Made by a program: the position numbers and the translations under genes. Of a stretch of DNA of 5,798 nt, positions 1 through 5,325 are shown in pieces. The notes under the pieces are model-generated. The model worked only from the letters and a program-made list of their open reading frames with translations. It made no database searches and was not told the DNA's origin. Origin of the DNA: Bacillota bacterium (lineage in GTDB: Bacteria > Bacillota_I > Bacilli_A > RF39 > UBA660); NCBI GenBank assembly GCA_018381595.1, contig JAGZRP010000058.1, forward strand, positions 1 to 5,798, given 5' to 3'. Within the stretch, counting starts at the first letter, position 1. Each line of letters begins with the position of its first letter.

Positions 1-178
1 AACGAATTTCTACTTCATCTTTATTAGAAAATAAAGAGACAAAGAATTTACTACGTTCTACAATTAATTTATCCATTTTTCCATCATTTGGAGAAATGGC
101 AATGTCTATAATATTTCCAACTAATTTACCATCTACTGTATTAATGACATCTTTGTCTTGTAAATCTGATAAACGCAT
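1..178 (-). CDS. ylmC: YlmC/YmxH-family PRC-barrel protein, 5' part
   Basis: The gene runs off the left edge; the first 59 residues are visible, and the family is usually about 80-90 residues. The N-terminus reads MRLSDLQDKDVINTVDGK, followed by a short beta-rich stretch (LVGNIIDIAI...KMDKLIVE). This is the hallmark opening of the YlmC/YmxH PRC-barrel family, small cytoplasmic proteins of sporulating Bacillota with no settled biochemical role. Two ATGs are in tandem (181 and 178). The site AAGGTG at 189-184 lies 5 nt from the second ATG and only 2 nt from the first, and the family starts with a single M before RLS, so I chose 178. In Bacillus, ylmC lies shortly downstream of sigE-sigG on the same strand. 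Here it keeps the sigE strand but is separated from sigE by about 5 kb of other genes. The family call is firm; the function is unknown. Confidence 0.88.
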   Translation of the reverse strand, partial: MRLSDLQDKDVINTVDGKLVGNIIDIAISPNDGKMDKLIVERSKFFVSLFSNKDEVEIR

Positions 179-221
179 CATACCACCTTGATACAGTATA
201 CGTAAATGCATTTGATATATG

Positions 222-253
222 AAAAAAAATCAAGTATTAATTACTTGATTTTT
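222..253 (-). terminator. Rho-independent terminator of the pilin unit
   Basis: Positions 225-236 (AAAAATCAAGTA) are perfectly complementary to 242-253 (TACTTGATTTTT), giving a 12-bp stem with a 5-nt loop. Read on the minus strand, the stem runs into eight T residues (229-222, partly shared with the stem). It ends transcription of the 2407-to-237 unit before ylmC. The TAA stop of the upstream gene (239-237) lies in the loop, so the last codons of that gene form the first arm of the stem. The stem is AT-rich, so its strength is uncertain. Confidence 0.8.
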
Positions 254-689
254 CACATTCAGGACATTCTTCTTTTTGTGTGTATCTTCTAATTTCTAAT
301 GTTTGTTCTCCTGTTTCCAAATTCACGCGAAATACATTATCTGATTTCTTTGTTTTACGTTCTGTCAATACAATTTCATAAAAACCATCTTTTGACTTTT
401 TGGGTTTTCCAAATTCAAACTCATCGTAGTTAAAGGCAGCACTAGCATATTCAATTGCTTCCTTTTCTTCATCTGTCATCCCTTTCGTATCTGGCTTTGT
501 CTTTGCTTCAAATGGTTCAGAACTAAATTGGATTTCTCCTTTTTTTATTTTTTTCTCTGTAGTTGGTGTTGGTTTGGAATCTTTTTTATCATTATTTTTC
601 ATAGAAAATAGGAAATAAAAGGTAACGAGAGCAATAATGATGAAACCAATGATTAGGATAGTATATCCGATTTTTTTCTTATCTTTCAT
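237..689 (-). CDS. Small membrane-anchored protein with C-terminal CPEC motif
   Basis: This is a 150-residue protein I do not recognise by name. Residues 1-7 are basic (MKDKKKI), and 8-29 form one hydrophobic segment (YTILIIGFIIIALVTFYFLF) that is not followed by a lipobox or obvious signal-peptidase site, so it is probably an N-terminal anchor with the rest outside the cell. Residues 31-50 are a Lys/Thr/Pro-rich linker. Residues 72-135 have a helix (EEKEAIEYASAAF) followed by strands (FYEIVLTER, NVFRVNLETGEQTLEIR), reminiscent of a PepSY-like fold; this is inference. The C-terminus carries C142-P-E-C145, the only cysteines. A TTG 27 nt upstream keeps the frame open, but the ATG at 689 has AAGGAG (702-697) at 7 nt and starts directly before the membrane segment. 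The site overlaps the stop codon of the pilin gene, so translation is probably coupled. A role in pilin assembly, retention or thiol chemistry is possible but not shown. Confidence 0.82.
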   Translation of the reverse strand: MKDKKKIGYTILIIGFIIIALVTFYFLFSMKNNDKKDSKPTPTTEKKIKKGEIQFSSEPFEAKTKPDTKGMTDEEKEAIEYASAAFNYDEFEFGKPKKSKDGFYEIVLTERKTKKSDNVFRVNLETGEQTLEIRRYTQKEECPECEKSSN

Positions 690-694
690 ATATT

Positions 695-702
695 CACTCC
701 TT
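695..702 (-). promoter_or_regulatory. Ribosome binding site that fixes the start at 689
   Basis: AAGGAGTG (702-695) places AGGAG 7 nt before the ATG at 689. It shares bases with the TAA stop (703-701) of the prepilin gene, so ribosomes ending the pilin can reinitiate here. This makes the ATG at 689 a better start than the in-frame TTG at 716, which would lie inside the pilin reading frame. Confidence 0.8.
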
Positions 703-2407
703 ATTTTGTACACCAATTGTGTGTAACTTTTACTGTATTACTTTTATTTCCTGCTCCATCTTGAGCCCACAATGTCAAAGTACCACGTGAGGAACCAATA
801 TATCCATAACCTGGTTTATTTCCAGCAGAACCGGCAAATAGATTTGGTAATGTCGTTCCATTAAATGCAGTTTTTCCATATTGACTCCCATTATTCCATG
901 GTGATGAAGATGAATAAGTAAAGTAATATGTAACGCCACTTCCACCAGAATCCCCACTTACTTTTACAGTATCGTTAAAACCATTTCCACAATAAGAAGA
1001 AGTATAAGGAATATTTCTAGTCGCAGTTCCTGTAACCGTTCCCCATGGATCTTTATAAGAAACTGTTCCTGGTGGTGTCTTATCTATTCTAACCGTTGTT
1101 GCCGAGCATGAAACGCTATTTCCTGCATTATCATACACTGTTCCTGGTGAATAACTTCCATTCGTATTTGATGTAAATGATCTTGTTACATTTCCTCTAC
1201 ATCCAGAACCTCCGGTATCCGTACATGCTCCTGTTAAGGTTCTATTTCCATTGGTCCAACTTGTACTTCCACCAGTTGTCGAACAGGTTGGAGCGGTTTT
1301 ATCAATACGTACCGTTGTTGATGGACAGGAAACACTATTTCCTGCATTATCATACACTGTTCCTGGCGAATAACTTCCATTCGTATTTGATGTAAATGCT
1401 CTTGTTACATTTCCTCTACATCCAGAACCTCCAGTATCCGCACATGTTCCTGTTAAAGTTCTATTTCCATTCGTCCAAGTTGTACTTCCTCCACTTGTCG
1501 AACAGGTTGGTTTTGTTTTATCAATTCTAACTGTTGTTGATGGACATACCGCACTATTTCCAGCATTATCATATACCGTTCCTGGTGAATAGCTTCCATT
1601 GGTATTCGATGTAAATGCTCTTGTTACATTTCCCTTACATCCGGCTCCTCCGGTATCCGTACATGTTCCTGTTAAAGTTCTATTTCCATTCGTCCAAGTT
1701 GTGCTTCCTCCAGTTGTAGCGCAAGTTGGACTAACACGATCAATTTTAGACACTGCAAATACACGTGATGTTACCGTATCTTTGTTATTATATAAATCTC
1801 TGACCCTTGCGATCACACTTCCAGTTGCAGTAAAGTTTAATACCACTTTAGTATTATAAGTAACTTCCCATGTCACTCCACCATCTTTTGAATATTCATA
1901 TACAAAATTAGGCTGTTTATTGTCCTGATATTTAATCGTTACTGTTTTTTCTCTTGACCATACATCCGCTGCAGGACTGACTGTAAATGTTGGTGTCATA
2001 ATGTCAACATCAGGAACTTGTCCATCTCCGCCATTGAAAATATATTCTCGGGTTCTATCCCCTTTCACACGAACAAGGATATAATCAGTATTCAAAAAAT
2101 ATTTTCCCGTCTTTGGATTTTCTAATCGTTCTTTTACATATCCTGCCTTTCGAAGTGTTTGTAAAGAAACAGTTGCCTCTCCTCCAACACGTTCTAATTG
2201 AGGATAATACTCCCTAAAATTCCAAACATACTGCTCGGTTGCTAAATACAAATCTTTTAATGTCTGTTGGTATTTTTGTTCTCCACTATTTTTTAACATC
2301 CCACTAATTGCAGGTAATGATACCAACAAAATGATTGCTAAAATGGCAACTACTCCGATGAGTTCTACAAGAGTAAATCCATGTTTTTTAATTTTTATTT
2401 TTTTCAT
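701..2407 (-). CDS. Type IV prepilin-like surface protein with Ig-like repeats
   Basis: This 568-residue protein opens with a class III signal: basic KKIKIKKHG, cleavage expected after G10, then FTLVELIGVVAILAIILLVS, with the glutamate at +5 typical of type IV pilins. Residues 11-35 form the membrane and assembly helix. Residues 40-135 resemble a small pseudopilin head (TLKDLYLATEQYV, VSLQTLRKAGYV). Residues 139-223 look Ig-like (VTIKYQDN, YEYSKDGGVTW, ARVRDLYNN). Residues 227-445 are three 73-residue repeats, each joined through a DKTxP linker and carrying WTNGNRTLTG, four cysteines and VYDNAGNS. Residues 446-568 form a last domain with LWAQDGAGNKS near its end. All 14 cysteines lie after residue 228. 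The protein is much longer than a major pilin, so a tip or adhesin-like minor pilin is more likely. No prepilin peptidase, ATPase or platform protein is in the window, so export relies on genes elsewhere. The start has GGTG 5 nt upstream and AGGTGGG a little further. The pilin class is sure; the ligand is unknown. Confidence 0.9.
   Translation of the reverse strand: MKKIKIKKHGFTLVELIGVVAILAIILLVSLPAISGMLKNSGEQKYQQTLKDLYLATEQYVWNFREYYPQLERVGGEATVSLQTLRKAGYVKERLENPKTGKYFLNTDYILVRVKGDRTREYIFNGGDGQVPDVDIMTPTFTVSPAADVWSREKTVTIKYQDNKQPNFVYEYSKDGGVTWEVTYNTKVVLNFTATGSVIARVRDLYNNKDTVTSRVFAVSKIDRVSPTCATTGGSTTWTNGNRTLTGTCTDTGGAGCKGNVTRAFTSNTNGSYSPGTVYDNAGNSAVCPSTTVRIDKTKPTCSTSGGSTTWTNGNRTLTGTCADTGGSGCRGNVTRAFTSNTNGSYSPGTVYDNAGNSVSCPSTTVRIDKTAPTCSTTGGSTSWTNGNRTLTGACTDTGGSGCRGNVTRSFTSNTNGSYSPGTVYDNAGNSVSCSATTVRIDKTPPGTVSYKDPWGTVTGTATRNIPYTSSYCGNGFNDTVKVSGDSGGSGVTYYFTYSSSSPWNNGSQYGKTAFNGTTLPNLFAGSAGNKPGYGYIGSSRGTLTLWAQDGAGNKSNTVKVTHNWCTK
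1073..1729 (-). repeat. Three tandem 219-bp repeats in the pilin gene
   Basis: The units are 1729-1511, 1510-1292 and 1291-1073, each exactly 219 bp (73 codons) and in frame. At protein level neighbouring units differ at about 8 of 73 positions and the outer two at about 11. Changes cluster near the ends and at a few Thr/Ser/Ala sites, while the central SNTNGSYSPGTVYDNAGN block is invariant. Each unit has four cysteines at the same places (C229, C249, C257, C288 in the first). The near identity suggests recent duplication or gene conversion, so copy number may vary among strains and may collapse in short-read assemblies. Confidence 0.95.
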
Positions 2408-2436
2408 TAATACACCGTCCCACCTATGATACTACT

Positions 2437-2466
2437 ATAATATCATTATAACGATTTGCCAGTCAA
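2437..2466 (-). promoter_or_regulatory. Vegetative promoter of the prepilin unit
   Basis: Read on the minus strand: TTGACT (2466-2461), an 18-nt spacer, TGA directly before TATTAT (2442-2437), which is an extended -10. The expected transcript start is near 2430, giving a leader of about 23 nt that holds the ribosome binding site. An overlapping alternative uses TATAAT (2450-2445) with the weaker TTGTTT (2473-2468) at 17 nt. Either way it looks like a housekeeping sigma-A promoter, not a forespore promoter. Confidence 0.65.
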
Positions 2467-2596
2467 AAAACAATACGAAACGGAAAAAGAAGTGTAAACT
2501 TTCCTAAATTTGATTTTTCTATGTAACGATTACTTTTGTTTCGACAAAGTTTTGCAATCTGTATGAATGAAAAAATGTATATTTTAAAGAAAACAA

Positions 2597-2633
2597 TGTC
2601 ATGATGAAAGAGAAAGGAGAATACATCATGGCA
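2597..2633 (+). promoter_or_regulatory. sigG leader hairpin enclosing RBS and start codon
   Basis: TGTCATGATG (2597-2606) pairs with CATCATGGCA (2624-2633): ten base pairs, nine Watson-Crick and one G-U. The AUG start (2628-2630) lies in the 3' arm and the ribosome binding site AGGAG (2615-2619) in the 17-nt loop. If it forms in the mRNA, it would limit initiation at sigG. In B. subtilis a leader stem-loop is also known to lower sigG translation. Folding here is inferred from pairing only. Confidence 0.6.
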
Positions 2634-3404
2634 CGTCATAAAGTAGAAATTTGTGGCGTGGATACTGCGAATATTGAGGTATTGACAAATGAAGAAATGA
2701 TTGTTTTATTTCAAAAATTAAAGGAAGGGGACTTAAATGCAAAAGAAAGATTAATTCAAGGAAATTTAAAACTGGTATTAAGCATTTTAAGAAAATTCAA
2801 TAACCGTGTTGATAATATGGACGACTTATTTCAAGTTGGATGCATCGGTCTTATCAAAGCCATTGACCATTTTGATTTATCTTATGAAGTTAAATTTTCA
2901 ACCTATAGTGTCCCAATGATTTTAGGAGAAGTCAAACGCTACTTAAGAGACAATAATAGTGTGCGCATTGCAAGGAGTATTAAAGATACGGCCTACAAAG
3001 CACTCAGAAAAAAAGAGGAATTAACATCACTCAATGGTAAAGAACCAACTGTTCAAGAAATTGCTCAAGCATTGGAATTAACTGAATACGATGTTTCTAA
3101 TGCCTTAGATTCTCTAAAAGATGCGATTAGTATGTTTGAACCCATCTATAACGATGGTGGAGATACCATTTATCTAGAGGATCAATTAGAAGATAAAAGA
3201 GATAAAAACTATTCATTAGAAACAAAGATAGCACTGAAAGATGCTTTAGAAAAATTAAAAGAAAAAGAACGATACGTTTTAACAGAACGCTATTTAATAG
3301 GAAAAACACAGATGGAGTTAGCTACAGAAATTGGAATTAGTCAGGCACAAATTTCCCGTTTAGAAAAATCTGGAATCGAGCATATAAAAAAGATGATCTT
3401 ATGA
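2628..3404 (+). CDS. sigG: RNA polymerase sporulation sigma factor SigG
   Basis: This 258-residue protein directs late forespore transcription; B. subtilis SigG has 260 residues. The N-terminus MARHKVEICGVDT is the SigG signature. Region 2 spans about 36-118 (QGNLKLVLSILRKFNNR, DDLFQVGCIGLIKAID, VKFSTYSVPMILGEVKRYLRDNN), region 3 about 119-165, the SigG-typical FEPIYNDGGDTIY lies at 170-182, and region 4 with its helix-turn-helix lies at 205-255 (GKTQMELATEIGISQAQISRLEK). An upstream in-frame ATG (2601) would add nine residues, but the ATG at 2628 has AAAGGAGA with 8 nt spacing and matches the family start. The gene is convergent with the mannosyltransferase gene (4 bp apart) and divergent from the pilin gene. 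It lies on the strand opposite to sigE, unlike in Bacillus, so it cannot be read from the sigE promoter. I found no convincing SigF/SigG promoter upstream. Position 44 is Gln, where B. subtilis SigG has Asn45. Confidence 0.96.
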   Translation: MARHKVEICGVDTANIEVLTNEEMIVLFQKLKEGDLNAKERLIQGNLKLVLSILRKFNNRVDNMDDLFQVGCIGLIKAIDHFDLSYEVKFSTYSVPMILGEVKRYLRDNNSVRIARSIKDTAYKALRKKEELTSLNGKEPTVQEIAQALELTEYDVSNALDSLKDAISMFEPIYNDGGDTIYLEDQLEDKRDKNYSLETKIALKDALEKLKEKERYVLTERYLIGKTQMELATEIGISQAQISRLEKSGIEHIKKMIL

Positions 3405-3410
3405 TCATCT
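3386..3410 (-). terminator. Terminator of the mannosyltransferase gene, shared with the sigG end
   Basis: AGATGATC (3391-3398) and GATCATCT (3403-3410) form a perfect 8-bp stem with a 4-nt loop. On the minus strand it is followed by five T residues (3390-3386), as expected for a rho-independent terminator of the PMT gene, whose TAG stop (3411-3409) touches the stem. The TGA stop of sigG (3402-3404) also falls within the hairpin. On the plus strand no T-run follows, so it should work poorly for sigG. Confidence 0.6.
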
Positions 3411-4539
3411 ATACATAAAAAGTCCAACGTGGAAGCCACTGTAATCTCTTTGCATACTCTCTTGTTGTTGGTGTTCCTGATAATATAGGGAAATACATCA
3501 AGAACAAAGCAAACGCAAGAGCAACATAAATAGGAATTGCATATTTCATCCAGTTCCATTTTTTTAACATCAGATTCATAAAATATGCCATACTCAGAAC
3601 TAAAAAGATAACAGCTGGATAATAATGATAAATAAAGGCAATTCTTGAAATTGCTATCCAAGGGAGATAAACAGAAAGATAGCCAATCACAATAAAGTAC
3701 CCGGTTTTATCTTTTTTGATAAATGCTGTAAGAAGTGTAAATATCATCGTAATCAATCCTACCCACCAAACCATTGGAGAACCCATTCCTGTAATGGTAC
3801 TAATGGTATTTGGTTGGGAAAAGGAAATATCCCAAGCATACCAAATTGGTCTTATCATAAATGACCATTCATACCAAGGAGATTGAAATGGATGCGTTGC
3901 AACCAAACGATGATGATATTCCCACATATTCCAATTATATTGAAATACATTCTGGGTATATGTTTTGATATTGGTAATATCAAAAATGAAGATAAAGGAT
4001 AGATAATATATCACGAGTGGAATGATAATAAAGAACAAAATACACCATAAAATAGTTTTGATAAGTAAACGGAAATAATTTTGATATACATACAAATCCA
4101 TTTCATCAGTAGAGTGATTCTTCTCTACTTCTTTTTTTGCGTGTAAATATTCTTTCAAGCGTTTCCACATATTCAGGATAAATAACAAGAAAATTCCAAT
4201 AAATCCATATGCAACATTCCATTTACTCGAAAATCCTAATCCGACAAAGATTCCACAGAAGAAAAGTGGTTTTAGGGAGTCTTTCAACTTTCCATCAAAG
4301 AAACTAGTCCGATAATAACGATACATGAAGTAATAAATAAGTAAAATACTAATAACTGCATAGGTATCTATCGTTGCGAGTCGAGACTGAGAAAAATGCA
4401 TAAAGTCAAAGGCAAACAAGAATGTTGCTGCAAAGCAAACCAATGAATTATCAAACATTTGCTTCAATAACTTATATAAAATAGGAAGCATCAGTATTCC
4501 AAAGAAAACCCCTGCAAAACGCCATCCAAATGGGTTCAT
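3409..4539 (-). CDS. PMT membrane-domain fragment (3' part)
   Basis: From its first ATG this open frame gives 376 residues, but family homology already begins right after the amber codon (4596; TTHPVLGKEAITAGIAIFGMNPFGWR). It holds roughly seven to nine membrane segments, for example about 8-28, 33-48, 60-76, 93-123, 157-186, 256-274, 280-296, 302-325 and 332-350. PMT landmarks are HFSQSRLATIDTY (48-60), FSSKWN (103-108), the extracytoplasmic EYHHRLVATHPFQSPWYEW (207-225), RPIWY (230-234), SRIAFIYHYYP (298-308) and a terminal LSGTPTTREYAKRLQWLPRWTF. The ATG at 4539 has no well-spaced ribosome binding site, so independent translation looks weak. Alone it lacks the acidic catalytic loop and is probably inactive. 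Confidence 0.75.
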   Translation of the reverse strand: MNPFGWRFAGVFFGILMLPILYKLLKQMFDNSLVCFAATFLFAFDFMHFSQSRLATIDTYAVISILLIYYFMYRYYRTSFFDGKLKDSLKPLFFCGIFVGLGFSSKWNVAYGFIGIFLLFILNMWKRLKEYLHAKKEVEKNHSTDEMDLYVYQNYFRLLIKTILWCILFFIIIPLVIYYLSFIFIFDITNIKTYTQNVFQYNWNMWEYHHRLVATHPFQSPWYEWSFMIRPIWYAWDISFSQPNTISTITGMGSPMVWWVGLITMIFTLLTAFIKKDKTGYFIVIGYLSVYLPWIAISRIAFIYHYYPAVIFLVLSMAYFMNLMLKKWNWMKYAIPIYVALAFALFLMYFPILSGTPTTREYAKRLQWLPRWTFYV

Positions 4540-4596
4540 ACCAAAGATTGCAATTCCTGCAGTAATTGCTTCTTTTCCTAATACAGGATGGGTTGT

Positions 4597-5268
4597 CTAA
4601 TAGATAGGATAATGCTTTAATTGCTCATATCCGGTACGAGCATGATAAATTTCATCAAAATAACTCGAATTATAATAGTTTGGATTGAGTGCTATCTTAT
4701 CCTGTTCATCGATTAATTCTTTTCCAGTATAAGTATAACTCGTTCCATTCACATATTCTACTTTTGCAAGTTTGTCTTTTCCTGCAATTTTAAATCCAAT
4801 TTCATTCAATACAACGGATTTGTCATATCCACGAATGCGAATATATGGGTTTGCAATAATACTAGCATCAATAGTCATCCAACGAAACATAGATATTTTA
4901 TCAATCAAAGCAACCTGCTTCCAATTGATCATATCAACAGATGCCTCTACTTCAAACTTTAATTCTTCTAAGTTCACATTAGCACCATTCGGATCTTCAC
5001 CAACACCAACTAAAAAATAAATTCTCTCAATTGGTTCATCCTCTATTTTTAAAATCACCGAATCTCCGTTTTCATCAGCTTTCCAATAAGAATTTGCCAT
5101 TGTTGTAGAACCTAATTGATAAAAACCAAACAAACTAAATAAAACAACAATGATAATCAAATAAATCCAATCTGTTTTTGTTAACTTTGCTAATTTTTTT
5201 GTTTTCTCATAAGAAAATGGTTTCTTTTCTTTCTTCTTTTTGTGAAAAAAATCTTGTACTTTCTTCAT
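4597..5268 (-). CDS. PMT N-terminal fragment with discoidin-like loop domain (5' part)
   Basis: This open frame gives 223 residues. Residues 1-33 are cytoplasmic and very lysine-rich, and 34-53 form the first membrane helix (WIYLIIIVVLFSLFGFYQLG). Residues about 58-162 are a beta-rich, discoidin-like insert outside the membrane (KIEDEPIERIYFLVGVG, FRWMTIDAS, PYIRIRGYD, VLNEIGFKI), as seen in some Bacillota PMTs. Residues 203-214 (YFDEIYHARTGY) contain D205-E206, matching the acidic pair in the first loop of PMTs that is needed for catalysis. Translation ends at HYPIY before the TAG. A product of this part alone would be a single-pass protein without glycosyl-transfer machinery. Confidence 0.8.
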   Translation of the reverse strand: MKKVQDFFHKKKKEKKPFSYEKTKKLAKLTKTDWIYLIIIVVLFSLFGFYQLGSTTMANSYWKADENGDSVILKIEDEPIERIYFLVGVGEDPNGANVNLEELKFEVEASVDMINWKQVALIDKISMFRWMTIDASIIANPYIRIRGYDKSVVLNEIGFKIAGKDKLAKVEYVNGTSYTYTGKELIDEQDKIALNPNYYNSSYFDEIYHARTGYEQLKHYPIY

Positions 5269-5288
5269 AACACACCTACTCTATTAAG

Positions 5289-5317
5289 ATTATAACAAGT
5301 TTTCTTTCGCCAAGCAA
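5289..5317 (-). promoter_or_regulatory. Extended -10 promoter of the PMT gene
   Basis: Read on the minus strand: TTGCTT (5317-5312), a 17-nt spacer ending in TGT, and a perfect TATAAT (5294-5289); TG-N before the -10 makes it an extended -10. The transcript would start near 5282 with a leader of about 14 nt. It is a housekeeping-type promoter placed in the 57-bp gap after sigE. I saw no hairpin terminator after sigE, so read-through from sigE is also possible. Confidence 0.72.
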
Positions 5318-5325
5318 TTCCTATT

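Larger units (their letters stand above)
3409..5268 (-). pseudogene. GT39 protein O-mannosyltransferase, interrupted by an in-frame TAG
   Basis: Two open stretches, 5268-4600 and 4596-3409, lie in the same frame and are separated only by a TAG codon (4599-4597). Joined, they make about 619 residues, a normal size for a bacterial polyprenyl-phosphate-mannose protein mannosyltransferase (PMT, GT39, GT-C fold). Such enzymes move mannose from a lipid carrier to Ser/Thr of proteins during export. Homology runs across the stop without gap: ...EQLKHYPIY, stop, TTHPVLGKEAITAGI... From memory of the family, this loop reads YExTHPPLGK, so the stop replaces the glutamate; GAG to TAG is a single change. 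TAG also ends this gene at 3409, just before a terminator, so a general TAG reassignment is unlikely. Possible readings are a recent nonsense mutation, a sequencing error, or read-through. The gene has its own promoter, and its start ATG (5268) has AGGTG 4 nt upstream. Confidence 0.85.

Noticed and set aside
195..223. Promoter-like TTCATA (223-218), 17 nt, TATACT (200-195) before ylmC; also partly SigE-like.
   Set aside because: The expected transcript start (about 188) would fall inside the ribosome binding site, leaving almost no leader, and the -35 is weak.
1073..1729. The 219-bp repeats as a CRISPR array or non-coding satellite.
   Set aside because: The units are contiguous, in frame, without spacers, and encode a coherent Ig-like repeat.
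1177..1859. Plus-strand open frames of 72 and 86 codons opposite the pilin repeats.
   Set aside because: They are shadows of the repetitive pilin frame, have no ribosome binding site and encode low-complexity sequence that resembles no known protein.
2476..2543. Inverted repeat CGAAAC (2476-2481) and GTTTCG (2538-2543) as an operator between the divergent pilin and sigG genes.
   Set aside because: The arms are only 6 bp and 56 nt apart, which is expected by chance in AT-rich DNA; no known operator is recognised.
2553..2590. Possible sigG promoters: a SigF/SigG-like GTATG (2561-2565) with TATTTTA (2580-2586), a sigma-A-like TCGACA (2541-2546) with TATGAA (2562-2567), or TTGCAA (2553-2558) with TATATT (2578-2583).
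   Set aside because: The spacings are wrong (14, 15 and 19 nt), and the forespore -10 lacks the expected CAT or GG start. None is good enough to annotate; transcript-start mapping would decide.
3341..3661. Minus-strand 106-codon open frame across the sigG end and the PMT C-terminus.
   Set aside because: It overlaps two firm genes out of frame; its cysteine- and leucine-rich product fits no family.
4597..4599. General reassignment of TAG to an amino acid.
   Set aside because: TAG also ends the PMT gene at 3409, right at a terminator hairpin; read-through there would add unrelated antisense-sigG sequence. One internal TAG is not enough for a code change.
4772..5020. Plus-strand 82-codon open frame opposite the PMT N-terminal part.
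   Set aside because: It lies wholly antisense to a well-supported discoidin-like domain and has no domain or start signal of its own.
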